Notes: generated by a model from the letters alone, not told the origin. Positions 1-7,880 are shown, counted from the stretch's first letter. The stretch is 32,365 bases of DNA from Brevibacillus_H ginsengisoli (GCF_050113715.1 NZ_JBNJQR010000015.1:1-32365); one strand, 5' to 3'. Made by a program: numbers and translations.

Positions 1-79
1 CGATGAGGTTGATAGGTTCGGTGTGGAAGTGCGGCAACGCATGGAGCTGACGAATACTAATCGGTCGAGGACTTATCCA
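1..79 (+). rRNA. 23S rRNA, 3' end (partial)
   Basis: The first ~79 bases match the conserved 3' terminus of bacterial 23S rRNA, including the GACGAATACTAATCGGTCGA stretch followed by GGACTT. The rest of the gene lies to the left of the window. The exact 3' end is an estimate. The next 70 bases hold no 5S gene, and tRNA-Asn follows directly, so the tRNAs are probably co-transcribed with this rrn operon. Confidence 0.95.
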
Positions 80-150
80 CGTTTCCTTAGCGAATGTCAT
101 TTGCGTTTCCAGTTTTGAAGGTGCAACCATTTAATAAGCGCCTTTCTTGT

Positions 151-225
151 TCCTCAGTAGCTCAATGGTGGAGCAACCGGCTGTTAACCGGTAGGCTGGC
201 GGTTCGAGTCCGTCCTGAGGAGCCA
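151..225 (+). tRNA. tRNA-Asn(GTT)
   Basis: A complete cloverleaf with acceptor TCCTCAG/CTGAGGA, anticodon loop CTGTTAA and an encoded CCA. It is the first tRNA after the 23S gene. Confidence 0.97.
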
Positions 226-228
226 CTT

Positions 229-304
229 GCTCCTGTAGCTCAGTCGGTAGAGCGTTTCCATGGTAAGGAAGAGGTCGCAGGTTCGATTCCTGTCGGGAGC
301 ACCA
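229..304 (+). tRNA. tRNA-Thr(GGT)
   Basis: Acceptor GCTCCTG/CGGGAGC, anticodon loop ATGGTAA (GGT), TTCGATT T-loop and an encoded CCA. It lies 3 nt after tRNA-Asn. Confidence 0.95.
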
Positions 305-315
305 TTAAAAGATAT

Positions 316-392
316 GGCCCGTTGGTGAAGCGGTTTAACACAGCAGCCTTTCACGCTGTCATACAGGGGTTCGAATCCCCTACGGGTCACCA
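316..392 (+). tRNA. tRNA-Glu(TTC)
   Basis: Acceptor GGCCCGT/ACGGGTC, anticodon loop CTTTCAC (TTC) and an encoded CCA. An identical gene lies at 30994-31070. Confidence 0.97.
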
Positions 393-401
393 TATAATCT
401 C

Positions 402-477
402 GGAGGCTTAGCTCAGCTGGGAGAGCATCTGCCTTACAAGCAGAGGGTCGGCGGTTCGATCCCGTCAGCCTCCACCA
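402..477 (+). tRNA. tRNA-Val(TAC)
   Basis: Acceptor GGAGGCT/AGCCTCC, anticodon loop CTTACAA (TAC) and an encoded CCA. An identical gene lies at 31079-31154, also directly after Glu but with a different spacer. Confidence 0.97.
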
Positions 478-489
478 TATGTTTTTTGC

Positions 490-574
490 GGGGAGATAGC
501 GAAGTGGCTAAACGCGGCAGACTGTAAATCTGCTCCCTATGGGTTCGGCGGTTCGAATCCGTCTCTCCCCACCA
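490..574 (+). tRNA. tRNA-Tyr(GTA)
   Basis: An 85-nt class II tRNA with a long variable arm, acceptor GGGGAGA/TCTCCCC, anticodon loop CTGTAAA (GTA) and an encoded CCA. It is the first member of the Tyr-Gln-Lys block that recurs at 31689-31944. Confidence 0.97.
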
Positions 575-584
575 TTTAACCCAT

Positions 585-659
585 TGGGGTATAGCCAAGC
601 GGTAAGGCAACGGACTTTGACTCCGTCATTCCCAGGTTCGAATCCTGGTACCCCAGCCA
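585..659 (+). tRNA. tRNA-Gln(TTG)
   Basis: Acceptor TGGGGTA/TACCCCA with discriminator G, anticodon loop CTTTGAC (TTG) and an encoded CCA. It is the second member of the duplicated block. Confidence 0.97.
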
Positions 660-669
660 TTTTCAATAC

Positions 670-745
670 GAGCCATTAGCTCAGTTGGTAGAGCATCTGA
701 CTTTTAATCAGAGGGTCGAAGGTTCGAGTCCTTCATGGCTCACCA
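670..745 (+). tRNA. tRNA-Lys(TTT)
   Basis: Acceptor GAGCCAT/ATGGCTC, anticodon loop CTTTTAA (TTT) and an encoded CCA. It is the third member of the duplicated block. Confidence 0.97.
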
Positions 746-778
746 TTGGTTTTCTTTGGTGGAATGAACATAAATTAT

Positions 779-854
779 GCGGACGTAGCTCAATTGGTAG
801 AGCGTCGCCTTGCCAAGGCGAAGGTCGCGGGTTCGAGACCCGTCGTCCGCTCCA
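779..854 (+). tRNA. tRNA-Gly(GCC)
   Basis: Acceptor GCGGACG/CGTCCGC, anticodon loop TTGCCAA (GCC) and an encoded CCA. Confidence 0.97.
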
Positions 855-860
855 TAGAAT

Positions 861-937
861 GTGCCCTTAGCTCAGCTGGATAGAGCGTTTGACTACGAAT
901 CAAAAGGTCGGGAGTTCGAATCTCTCAGGGCACGCCA
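861..937 (+). tRNA. tRNA-Arg(ACG)
   Basis: Acceptor GTGCCCT/AGGGCAC, anticodon loop CTACGAA (ACG, normally deaminated to ICG) and an encoded CCA. Confidence 0.97.
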
Positions 938-959
938 TCTTATCTTTCATAGTTAATGT

Positions 960-1036
960 CGGGAAGTAGCTCAGCTTGGTAGAGTACTTGGCTTGGGACC
1001 AAGGGGTCGCAGGTTCGAATCCTGTCTTCCCGACCA
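960..1036 (+). tRNA. tRNA-Pro(TGG)
   Basis: Acceptor CGGGAAG/CTTCCCG, anticodon loop CTTGGGA (TGG) and an encoded CCA. Confidence 0.97.
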
Positions 1037-1043
1037 TTTTTTT

Positions 1044-1117
1044 GCGGGTGTAGTTCAATGGTAGAACTCCAGCCTTCCAAGCTGGTCGCGTGGGTTCGAT
1101 TCCCATCACCCGCTCCA
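1044..1117 (+). tRNA. tRNA-Gly(TCC)
   Basis: Acceptor GCGGGTG/CACCCGC, anticodon loop CTTCCAA (TCC) and an encoded CCA. It is the last tRNA of the left array and a terminator follows. Confidence 0.97.
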
Positions 1118-1128
1118 TATTCGCAAAC

Positions 1129-1162
1129 AACGAGTAGTCCTAATGGATTGCTCGTTTTTTTA
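1129..1162 (+). terminator. Rho-independent terminator of the left rrn/tRNA operon
   Basis: The hairpin arms AACGAG and CTCGTT enclose a partly paired interior and run into seven T. It sits 12 nt after the last tRNA, so it should end the rrn-tRNA transcript. Confidence 0.85.
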
Positions 1163-1435
1163 TTGGATATTTTCCGGTCAGTTTAGGAATTGGTTACTCT
1201 TCATAGGATATTGGGTAATCGATGAGTCGTGAACATCCAAAATATTTGAATTGAGTAAGAACATGTACCCTACGCATTAACTTTAAAGCTCTGCAAAATA
1301 GAATGTTGATACAACCCATTTACTTACAAAATGAAAAAATCCAGGTAAGTAAACGCTTTGTTGACACAATATTGTAACTTGAATTTCATAACTATACAAA
1401 AACCTGTCGAGTTGAGTCATTTTCATTTTCAAGGC
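1163..1435. other. Non-coding gap before rocF with a 9-bp inverted repeat
   Basis: No convincing gene is seen in this stretch. Near its right side is a perfect inverted repeat, TTTACTTAC at 1319-1327 and GTAAGTAAA at 1345-1353, with 17 nt between. A 10-bp palindrome ACAATATTGT follows at 1366-1375. Both lie upstream of the rocF promoter and could be regulator sites, but I cannot match them to a named regulator. Confidence 0.5.
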
Positions 1436-1441
1436 TACAAT
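1412..1441 (+). promoter_or_regulatory. SigA-type promoter of rocF
   Basis: A -35 TTGAGT at 1412-1417 and a -10 TACAAT at 1436-1441 are separated by 18 nt. This gives a leader of about 28 nt before the ATG at 1476. A TTGACA at 1361 has no good -10 partner. Confidence 0.6.
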
Positions 1442-1475
1442 ATAGATATTCGTTTGGGGAAGGGGTTACATTTAG

Positions 1476-2372
1476 ATGAACAAAAATATATCAATTATTG
1501 GAGTACCTATGGACTTGGGAGCTGATCGTCGAGGGGTAGACATGGGTCCAAGCGCGATCCGTTATGCTGGGGTAGTAAGTCGATTAGAGGGTATGGGGTA
1601 CTCTATTAAAGATATTGGAGATATTCCTGTAGCTCGTCCGCATACATTTACTGAAACGGAAAATCACAAGTATCTGGACCAGGTGGTTGAGGCCAATGAA
1701 TTATTAGCTGAGGCAGTTAGCCGTGAAATGGAAGCTGGTCGTATTCCGCTCGTTTTGGGTGGGGATCATAGTATCGCGATGGGGACGATTGCTGGAGTAG
1801 CCAAACACAAACGTAACCTTGGGGTCATCTGGTTTGATGCACACGGTGATTTAAATACTGGAACCACTTCCCCATCCGGGAATATTCATGGCATGCCTTT
1901 GGCAGCAAGTTTGGGATTGGGACATTCACGCTTAGTTAACATCGGTGGTTATACTCCAAAAATTAAACCAGAAAACGTAGTAGTGATTGGAGCGCGTGAT
2001 TTGGATCCAGGAGAACGGGTGTTGATTAAAGAGCAAGGGATTAAGGTATATACAATGCATGAAATCGATCGTATGGGAATGGCGAGAGTTATGGAAGAAA
2101 CCGTCGCGTATCTTTCCGAGAAAACAGACGGAGTTCACTTAAGTCTGGACCTTGATGGGTTAGACCCACATGATGCTCCGGGTGTCGGAACACCTGTAAT
2201 AGGGGGGATCTCCTACAGGGAAGGGCATCTGGCCATGGAAATCTTGGCTGAAGCCGATATTCTTACTTCAGCCGAGTTTGTTGAAGTAAACCCTATCTTA
2301 GATCGTGAGAATGCAACTGCAAAAGTAGCCGTCGCATTAATGAGTTCCGTATTTGGAGACAAGCTACTGTAG
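1476..2372 (+). CDS. rocF: Arginase
   Basis: The product (298 aa) hydrolyses L-arginine to ornithine and urea in the cytoplasm, the first step of arginine catabolism. All binuclear manganese ligands of the ureohydrolase fold can be placed: His98 in GGDHS (95-99), Asp121, His123 and Asp125 in DAHGD (121-125), and Asp225 and Asp227 in SLDLDGLDP. The length is normal for Bacillales arginases. The ATG follows a GGGGAAGGGG ribosome binding site by 10 nt. It stands alone between its own promoter and a terminator, with no rocD or rocE beside it. Regulation by an arginine regulator (AhrC or RocR type) is known in relatives, but no clear box is seen here. Confidence 0.96.
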   Translation: MNKNISIIGVPMDLGADRRGVDMGPSAIRYAGVVSRLEGMGYSIKDIGDIPVARPHTFTETENHKYLDQVVEANELLAEAVSREMEAGRIPLVLGGDHSIAMGTIAGVAKHKRNLGVIWFDAHGDLNTGTTSPSGNIHGMPLAASLGLGHSRLVNIGGYTPKIKPENVVVIGARDLDPGERVLIKEQGIKVYTMHEIDRMGMARVMEETVAYLSEKTDGVHLSLDLDGLDPHDAPGVGTPVIGGISYREGHLAMEILAEADILTSAEFVEVNPILDRENATAKVAVALMSSVFGDKLL

Positions 2373-2430
2373 AAATTAAATTTAGATAACCTGTTGGCAG
2401 CATATTATTGGTGCGACAGGATGAAAGACC

Positions 2431-2458
2431 AAAAGAGAGGGGACCTCCTCTCTTTTTC
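2431..2458 (+). terminator. Terminator after rocF
   Basis: The arms AAGAGAGG and CCTCTCTT pair around a short loop and lead into a T-rich tail. It sits about 60 nt after the rocF stop codon. Confidence 0.85.
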
Positions 2459-2480
2459 CTTTACAGATGATAGGGTGACT

Positions 2481-2672
2481 CTAATTCAACTCCAGATGAA
2501 GTTTATTTAACAATCCATCTAATCGTGTGCTTAATTCAACCAGTTCAGGAGTAATAGCGGAGTGAAGCCTGTACAGGGTATTCAATTGATAACGAAGATC
2601 CTCAATTTGCCGCAAGACGATTTCCGTGCCCACCTTGTCCCACTCTCCTTCCTTATATCGTTCAAGATTCAT
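2481..2672 (-). CDS. Spo0E-like aspartyl-phosphate phosphatase
   Basis: A 63-residue protein with the Spo0E family layout: two helices, with the pattern LRYQLNTLYR in the first and LSTRLDGLLNKL in the second, matching the family signature SxxLDxLI/L. Members of this family (Spo0E, YnzD, YisI) remove phosphate from Spo0A~P and so delay sporulation. The target here is inferred. The gene is on the minus strand between rocF and sigW and is transcribed away from sigW. The ribosome binding site is weak (GGGT). Another ATG 5 nt upstream is out of frame, so the start is less certain than the family call. Confidence 0.8.
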   Translation of the reverse strand: MNLERYKEGEWDKVGTEIVLRQIEDLRYQLNTLYRLHSAITPELVELSTRLDGLLNKLHLELN

Positions 2673-2826
2673 TCATACCCAAAATTTTCATTGTAGAAAA
2701 ATATTGTAAAAGTTTTTTGCCACTATTACTATATAATGAAACTAAACTCATATGACTATTTTTTCCAATGCATACACTTTAAAGGGAAAATTAGGATAAT
2801 TAAAACGAAAATGATAAAAAATAAGG

Positions 2827-2852
2827 CGAAACCAATTACGGATTGCTGCGTA
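2827..2852 (+). promoter_or_regulatory. SigW-type ECF promoter (autoregulatory)
   Basis: CGAAAC at 2827-2832 is followed after 16 nt by CGTA at 2849-2852. This is close to the known SigW consensus TGAAAC-N16-CGTA. It lies 34 nt before the sigW start, so SigW probably drives its own operon, as in B. subtilis. Confidence 0.75.
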
Positions 2853-2885
2853 TTACAATAGGTAGACAATGCCGGGGAGGATGGC

Positions 2886-3449
2886 ATGGAATTTGTTGAG
2901 AAACGATTAGTGGAACGAGCAAAACGAGGCGATCGTGACGCTTTTGCCGAGCTAATCGAAATGTACAAAGATAAAATTTTTCAGGTAGCCTATCGTATGG
3001 TTGGGAACCGACAAGAGGCTGAGGATATAGCGCAGGAGACTTTTTTGCGTGTCTATGCCAACTTGAATTCCTACGATAGCAGTTATAAATTCTCTACGTG
3101 GATCTATCGGATCGCAACCAATCTCTGTATAGACAGAGGTCGAAAGAAAAAACCAGACTTTTCATTAGACGAAGAAACTGAGGGGAATAACGGATTAGAT
3201 TGGCATTCACGTCTTTCCTCTAATGAGAAGAGTCCGGAAGAGAAATTGGTGACCAAAGAACTGCAGGAAAACGTACAAGACGCACTGTCAGAGTTATCCC
3301 CTAAATACCGATCCATCATGGTTCTTCGGTATATTGAGGATTTGTCTCTACAAGAAATCAGTGACGTGTTAAAACTGCCGATTACCACAATCAAAACCAG
3401 AATTCACCGAGGTCGTGAAGCATTGAGAGGCAAGCTAAGATTTATGTAG
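2886..3449 (+). CDS. sigW: ECF RNA polymerase sigma factor SigW
   Basis: A 187-residue ECF (group IV) sigma factor. Region 2 covers about 19-90, with DAFAELIEMY, a core-binding NRQEAEDIAQETF segment and the -10 recognition part around STWIYRIATN. Region 4 covers about 125-182, with ALSELSPKYR, the helix-turn-helix LSLQEISDVL and TTIKTRIHRGREAL. The length equals B. subtilis SigW (187). In Bacilli SigW controls the response to cell-envelope damage and membrane-active compounds. The start follows GGGGAGG by 5-6 nt. The anti-sigma gene rsiW follows 19 nt after the stop, and the cdaA-cdaR-glmM-glmS block comes next, the same order as in B. subtilis. Confidence 0.95.
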   Translation: MEFVEKRLVERAKRGDRDAFAELIEMYKDKIFQVAYRMVGNRQEAEDIAQETFLRVYANLNSYDSSYKFSTWIYRIATNLCIDRGRKKKPDFSLDEETEGNNGLDWHSRLSSNEKSPEEKLVTKELQENVQDALSELSPKYRSIMVLRYIEDLSLQEISDVLKLPITTIKTRIHRGREALRGKLRFM

Positions 3450-3468
3450 AAAGGAGGCGTTCCAAAAC

Positions 3469-4092
3469 ATGAAGTGTACGGAACATTATGGACATGTACA
3501 TGCTTTTTTGGACGGAGACATTGATGAGTTAAGCAATCATGAGCTCCAAGAACACCTGAAATCTTGCTCCGATTGCCGCCTGCATCTCTTAGAACTGCAG
3601 AAGGTAATTGCGTTTGTTAAGAGCGCGTCCCATATTCAAGTATCTGGAGATTTTACGCAGCGAGTGATGGCCCAACTGCCAGCTCCAAGCAAAACGGTTC
3701 GGTTCTCCGGTTGGTTGCGAAACCATCCTTTCTTGACAGCAGCGGCAGTGTTTTTCTTTTTGATGGCTGGAAGCACATTAGCTTCTTGGTTTGACCGAGG
3801 CGATACTTTGCAGGTTTCTTCAGGCAGTCTGGATAAGTTGACCATTGACCACCAGCGCAATGTGGTCATCGTTCCAAAAGGGACAACTGTAGAAGGCGAC
3901 TTGATTGTTCAGAACGGAAGCATTGAAGTACAAGGAGAAGTCAAGGGGAATGTAGTTGCCATTGATGGGAATGTCGTACTTGCTTCTACAGCACACGTGG
4001 TGGGAGATGCTGAGTCCATTGATGCGATTTTCGAGTGGGTCTGGTACGAATTGAAAAATATCGGAAATGACTTGCTTCCTTTGGCTCCATAA
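3469..4092 (+). CDS. rsiW: Anti-sigma-W factor RsiW
   Basis: A 207-residue membrane protein that holds SigW inactive until it is cleaved by regulated intramembrane proteolysis. The N-terminal zinc anti-sigma domain shows H29-x3-C33-x2-C36 with an upstream His. One membrane helix lies at about 87-107. The C-terminal extracytoplasmic part (about 125-190) carries short beta repeats such as GTTVEGDLIV, GSIEVQGEVKG and GNVVAIDGNVV, resembling a bactofilin-like right-handed helix. The length equals that of B. subtilis RsiW (208). A strong AAAGGAGG site precedes the ATG. It is co-transcribed with sigW and followed by a terminator. Confidence 0.93.
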   Translation: MKCTEHYGHVHAFLDGDIDELSNHELQEHLKSCSDCRLHLLELQKVIAFVKSASHIQVSGDFTQRVMAQLPAPSKTVRFSGWLRNHPFLTAAAVFFFLMAGSTLASWFDRGDTLQVSSGSLDKLTIDHQRNVVIVPKGTTVEGDLIVQNGSIEVQGEVKGNVVAIDGNVVLASTAHVVGDAESIDAIFEWVWYELKNIGNDLLPLAP

Positions 4093-4112
4093 GGGAAAAT
4101 AGATGTGAAGAG

Positions 4113-4139
4113 GCGCGGCAGAAAGAGCCGTGCTTTTTT
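4113..4139 (+). terminator. Terminator after rsiW
   Basis: GCGCGGC at 4113-4119 pairs with GCCGTGC at 4127-4133 (one G-U pair) around a 7-nt loop, followed by six T. It separates sigW-rsiW from cdaA. Confidence 0.9.
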
Positions 4140-4249
4140 CACCAGATAGGATGCTTTTCCCTCTTCAAAATGGTTATGTAATACCTATAAGAAATGAAGG
4201 GAAATAATAAAGATATAGAAAAAGAAGCTAGAATGCGGGGGCTTCATAT

Positions 4250-5068
4250 ATGCTGCGATTTGCTGACTATGGGGATTTATTGCGATATGCAATTGACATA
4301 TTATCGGTCACCTATGTGATCTATAAATTAATTATGCTGATCAAGGGTACTCGGGCAGTTCAATTGCTCAAGGGTATCGTTGTGATCGTTGTGACCTGGC
4401 TGTTGAGTAAGTACTTTGAACTCAAAACCTTGCACTGGTTAATGTCTCAAGCGTTTACGTTTGGGGTACTAGCCGTGGTTATCATTTTTCAGCCAGAGCT
4501 TAGGAGAGCGTTGGAACAGCTGGGAAGGGGGAAGCTTTTCTCAAGAACGCAATCTCAGTCTGATAGTTCCTTGCATAAAACTGTCCAAGAAGTAGCGAAG
4601 TCTGTCACGTATATGGCCAAGCGTCGGATAGGGGCACTGATTGTTGTTGAGCAGGAGACAGGTCTCAATGATTATGTAGAGACGGGTATTCCGATTGAAG
4701 GAAAAGTAACCTCCGAGCTTTTAATTAATATATTCATTCCGAATACGCCTCTTCACGATGGGGCGGTTATTATTCGCAAGGACAGTATACTGGCCGCTGG
4801 CTGCTATTTACCCTTATCTGAGAATCCTTCCATCTCGAAGGAATTGGGAACCAGGCATCGGGCCGCGATCGGGATGAGTGAAGTATCAGATGGCGTATCC
4901 ATCGTGGTTTCGGAAGAGACAGGCAATGTATCTCTCGCCATCAACGGAGATGTCAGACGTAATCTGACGGAGGAACAGCTGACCGAGTTTTTGTTGGAGC
5001 AGCTAAGTCCACCGTCCAAGAACAAGTCCATGGGAAGTCGTTGGTTATGGAGGCGAAATCATGGATAA
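4250..5068 (+). CDS. cdaA: Diadenylate cyclase CdaA (c-di-AMP synthase)
   Basis: A 272-residue membrane-bound enzyme that makes c-di-AMP from two ATP. Three hydrophobic segments occupy about 15-80. The DAC domain follows at about 105-240 with both catalytic motifs intact: DGA at 170-172 (LHDGAVII) and RHR at 202-204 (GTRHRAAIGMS). The length is standard for CdaA (formerly YbbP). The stop overlaps the cdaR start by 8 nt, so the two are translationally coupled. CdaR modulates CdaA, and GlmM, encoded next, binds and inhibits it in relatives. A weak TTCAAA-N16-TATAAG at 4164-4191 could be the promoter, but I would not rely on it. Confidence 0.96.
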   Translation: MLRFADYGDLLRYAIDILSVTYVIYKLIMLIKGTRAVQLLKGIVVIVVTWLLSKYFELKTLHWLMSQAFTFGVLAVVIIFQPELRRALEQLGRGKLFSRTQSQSDSSLHKTVQEVAKSVTYMAKRRIGALIVVEQETGLNDYVETGIPIEGKVTSELLINIFIPNTPLHDGAVIIRKDSILAAGCYLPLSENPSISKELGTRHRAAIGMSEVSDGVSIVVSEETGNVSLAINGDVRRNLTEEQLTEFLLEQLSPPSKNKSMGSRWLWRRNHG

Positions 5069-6293
5069 ATGGTTAAATAGTCACTGGTTTGCTAAAGGAA
5101 TTGCGCTTCTGTTGGCGTGTATGATGTTTTTGGTCGTCAATCTCGATCGGGATCCGGGGACTTCAACAGATGTGAGTCAGCCTACTTTTATCGATGGAGT
5201 CAATGTGAAAGTCATTTATGATTCGGATCGATACGCGCTCGTTAAGCAGCCCAAACCGGTAAAAGTGGCCTTGGAGAGCAGCAATCCGTTCTATCGATAT
5301 AATTTTGTCTCACCGGACCAATATGAGGTGTATATTGATGCCAGGGGAGCTGGCAAAGGTACGCATAAGCTTCCTGTGCAGCACCGTGGTTTCCCTGAAG
5401 ACGCAAAGGTAGGTATCATCCCAAGTCTTGCGGAAATCACGTTGGAGGAGAAACAGAATATTGAGAAGCAGGTACAAGTTGAATTGTTAGGACAAGTTGC
5501 CCCAGGATATACAACAGGTGAACCGGTCGTTAAACCGTTCCGTGTCCATGTACGGGTACCGGAGAGCCAAATCAATAACGTGGCCCTGGTCAAAGCATCT
5601 GTAAACCTAGATGGGGCAACAGCTCCAATCAATACGACCGTTCCGCTTAAAGTCGTGGATAAGTCGGGGAATGTGATCCAGAAGGCGGATGTGAACCCGC
5701 TTACCGTTGAAGTGAGTGTTCCTGTCACGAGTCCTTTTGTGATGGTGCCAATTAAATTGAACTTGACGAATGACCTGCCTGCTGGCTATAGTTTGGCTAG
5801 TGTCAAAGTGGACCCTGAAGAAGTAACCGTCTACGGACCTCAAGAGGTTCTAAGAAGTATTAATACGTATTCAAGTCCGGTGATTGATTTAAAAGATATC
5901 ACCTCAGATCGATTACTCGAGCTCAAGATGGATATGTTGGACAAAGTTGTGAAGGTTGAACCAGAGTATGTGAAGATTTCGCTGAACGTGGTGCCATCGC
6001 AAACAAAGCGTATCCAAAATGTGCCGCTACGGGTGACGGGATTAGCCCCAAACCTTCAAGCCAAGGTACTGACACCAGATGGAAAAGAATTGACGACACT
6101 TGATTTTGATGTAATCGGCGCGCCGCAAAATTTGCAATCGTTAGCGCCAAAAGATATTCAAGTTCTGGCAGATGTAAGTACGCTACCAGTAGGGGTACAT
6201 GAAGTCCCCCTGATCTATAATCTGCCGAACTATCTCAAAACAGCTCCGACCGCAATTAAGCGAGTTACTGTAGAAATCACGAATAAACCATAA
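5061..6293 (+). CDS. cdaR: CdaA regulatory protein CdaR (YbbR repeats)
   Basis: A 410-residue protein with one N-terminal membrane anchor (about 11-27) and an extracytoplasmic part made of four YbbR-type beta domains of about 80 residues. The repeated motif is visible as GYTTGEPVVKP, GYSLASVKVDPEEVTVYGP and PNLQAKVLTPDGKELTTLDFDVIGAP. CdaR binds CdaA and tunes c-di-AMP synthesis. The gene overlaps cdaA by 8 nt and glmM follows 46 nt downstream, so this is the conserved cdaA-cdaR-glmM operon. The number of YbbR repeats is judged from the spacing of these motifs, not from an alignment. Confidence 0.94.
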   Translation: MDKWLNSHWFAKGIALLLACMMFLVVNLDRDPGTSTDVSQPTFIDGVNVKVIYDSDRYALVKQPKPVKVALESSNPFYRYNFVSPDQYEVYIDARGAGKGTHKLPVQHRGFPEDAKVGIIPSLAEITLEEKQNIEKQVQVELLGQVAPGYTTGEPVVKPFRVHVRVPESQINNVALVKASVNLDGATAPINTTVPLKVVDKSGNVIQKADVNPLTVEVSVPVTSPFVMVPIKLNLTNDLPAGYSLASVKVDPEEVTVYGPQEVLRSINTYSSPVIDLKDITSDRLLELKMDMLDKVVKVEPEYVKISLNVVPSQTKRIQNVPLRVTGLAPNLQAKVLTPDGKELTTLDFDVIGAPQNLQSLAPKDIQVLADVSTLPVGVHEVPLIYNLPNYLKTAPTAIKRVTVEITNKP

Positions 6294-6339
6294 TGAGCAT
6301 AGGCTACTGATGTGTACAATGAGGAAAAGAGGGACAAGA

Positions 6340-7686
6340 ATGAGGAAGTATTTCGGAACAGATGGTGTACGTGGTGTTGCCAATTTGGAATTAACGCCAG
6401 AACTTGCTTTCAAGATTGGGCGAGTGGGAGGCTACGTACTCACCAGACATAAACAAGATGGCAAACCAAAGGTCGTCATCGGTCGAGATACCCGTATTTC
6501 TGGTCAAATGCTGGAGAGCGCTCTTCTGGCAGGACTGTTATCTGTTGGAGCGGAAGTGGTTCGTTTGGGAATTATCGCGACGTCCGGTGTTAGCTATTTG
6601 ACACGCGCGTTGGGAGCAGACTGTGGAGTTATGATCTCCGCTTCCCATAATCCGTTTCCCGACAACGGAATCAAATTCTTTGGAAATGATGGATTTAAGC
6701 TTTCTGATGACGTTGAAACTGAGATTGAAGAACTATTATCTGCAAGTGAGGATACACTTCCTCGACCAACTGGAGATAAAATTGGCTCCGTCCTTGATTA
6801 CCTAGAGGGAGGACAGAAATATCTCTCCCATCTAAAAGGTACAGTGACCGAACGTTTTGAAGGGATGACTGTTGTTCTTGACTGTGCCAACGGAGCGGTA
6901 TCCTCTTTGGCAGCCAGACTGTTTGCGGACGTTGAAGCAGAAGTGATCACAATCGGAGCAAGTCCGAACGGTGTCAATATCAACGAACACTGTGGATCTA
7001 CTCACCCTGAAAAACTCCAAGAGGAAGTTTTGAAACATAATGCCGATCTAGGGTTATCTTTCGATGGAGACGCTGACCGTTGTATCGCGGTTGACGATCA
7101 GGGACAAATTATCGACGGCGATTATATCATGGCGATGTGCGCGCGCGCATTGAAAGCCAAAGGCAAGCTGAACAACAACACAGTGGTGACCACGGTAATG
7201 GCGAATATGGGCTTCTTTAAAGCTATGGAGGAGCAAGCCATTCATACGACCAAGACTGCTGTAGGAGATCGCTATGTCGTAGAAGAAATGGTGCGTGGAG
7301 GATATAACCTTGGCGGCGAGCAATCAGGCCATATTATCTTCCTTGACCATAATACAACAGGGGATGGCTTGCTTACGGGCTTGCAGCTGCTTAACCTCGT
7401 CAAGGAGTCTGGCCGTCCACTATCTGAACTGAAACAGATTATGTTGAAATACCCACAACTTCTGGTTAACGTGCCAGTTGCAGATAAAACCAAGCTAAAA
7501 GGCAATGTGAACATCGAAGCCGCTATTGCTCAAGCCGAACAAGATCTGGCGGGCAATGGACGTGTGCTTGTTCGTCCATCCGGGACGGAGCCAATCGTTC
7601 GCGTTATGGCAGAAGGTCCGGATGAGGTAGAGCTGGAGCAAGTTGTACAACGTATGGTAGATGTCGTAAAAGAAGAATTAGTTTAG
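6340..7686 (+). CDS. glmM: Phosphoglucosamine mutase GlmM
   Basis: The product (448 aa from this start) converts glucosamine-6-phosphate to glucosamine-1-phosphate on the route to UDP-GlcNAc for peptidoglycan. The active-site phosphoserine is Ser102 in SASHNP (100-105). The metal loop DGDADR, the sugar-binding GGEQSGH and the C-terminal phosphate loop RPSGTEP are all present. An in-frame ATG exists at 6310, but the start at 6340 follows AAGAGGG by 7 nt and gives the family N-terminus MRKYFGTDGVRG. An unusual ATSGVSYL stands where many GlmMs have TPGVAYL; the catalytic residues are unaffected. Confidence 0.96.
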   Translation: MRKYFGTDGVRGVANLELTPELAFKIGRVGGYVLTRHKQDGKPKVVIGRDTRISGQMLESALLAGLLSVGAEVVRLGIIATSGVSYLTRALGADCGVMISASHNPFPDNGIKFFGNDGFKLSDDVETEIEELLSASEDTLPRPTGDKIGSVLDYLEGGQKYLSHLKGTVTERFEGMTVVLDCANGAVSSLAARLFADVEAEVITIGASPNGVNINEHCGSTHPEKLQEEVLKHNADLGLSFDGDADRCIAVDDQGQIIDGDYIMAMCARALKAKGKLNNNTVVTTVMANMGFFKAMEEQAIHTTKTAVGDRYVVEEMVRGGYNLGGEQSGHIIFLDHNTTGDGLLTGLQLLNLVKESGRPLSELKQIMLKYPQLLVNVPVADKTKLKGNVNIEAAIAQAEQDLAGNGRVLVRPSGTEPIVRVMAEGPDEVELEQVVQRMVDVVKEELV

Positions 7687-7694
7687 GCGTGAAG

Positions 7695-7720
7695 GGAGTG
7701 GTGCGAAACCACTCCTTTTT
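7695..7720 (+). terminator. Terminator after glmM
   Basis: GGAGTGGT at 7695-7702 pairs perfectly with ACCACTCC at 7708-7715, followed by five T. It closes the cdaA-cdaR-glmM operon before the glmS leader. Confidence 0.92.
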
Positions 7721-7745
7721 GCATAAAGATAGGGAAAATAAATGA

Positions 7746-7774
7746 TTGTTGTCTTTGCATAGCTATGGTAAAGT
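7746..7774 (+). promoter_or_regulatory. SigA-type promoter of glmS
   Basis: TTGTTG at 7746-7751 and TAAAGT at 7769-7774 are 17 nt apart, with a TGG extended -10 just before the hexamer. The predicted start near 7781 gives a leader of about 380 nt that contains the ribozyme. Confidence 0.65.
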
Positions 7775-7880
7775 AAGTGATGTGTTTACACCGTCTGCGG
7801 GAATAATGAATTGGTTATTTTTGCGGCTTGAAAGAGGAGGGATACATATAGGAGAATATAACGGTACGTTTTTTAAGCGT

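Larger units (their letters stand above)
490..745 (+). repeat. 256-bp Tyr-Gln-Lys tRNA block, left copy
   Basis: The three tRNAs and both spacers are identical base for base to 31689-31944. The two copies are direct repeats about 31.2 kb apart. Confidence 0.95.

Noticed and set aside
94..411. Open reading frame of 105 codons across the left tRNA array, and similar frames at 184-393, 685-870, 900-1130 and 31377-31661
   Set aside because: They run through complete tRNA genes on one or the other strand and have no ribosome binding sites or protein-like composition.
2737..2760. TGAAAC at 2737 as the SigW -35 box
   Set aside because: No CGTA or CGTC lies 16-17 nt downstream; the CGAAAC-N16-CGTA at 2827-2852 fits much better.
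6310..6339. Ten extra residues on GlmM
   Set aside because: The family begins MRKYFGTDG and the Shine-Dalgarno AAGAGGG serves the ATG at 6340.
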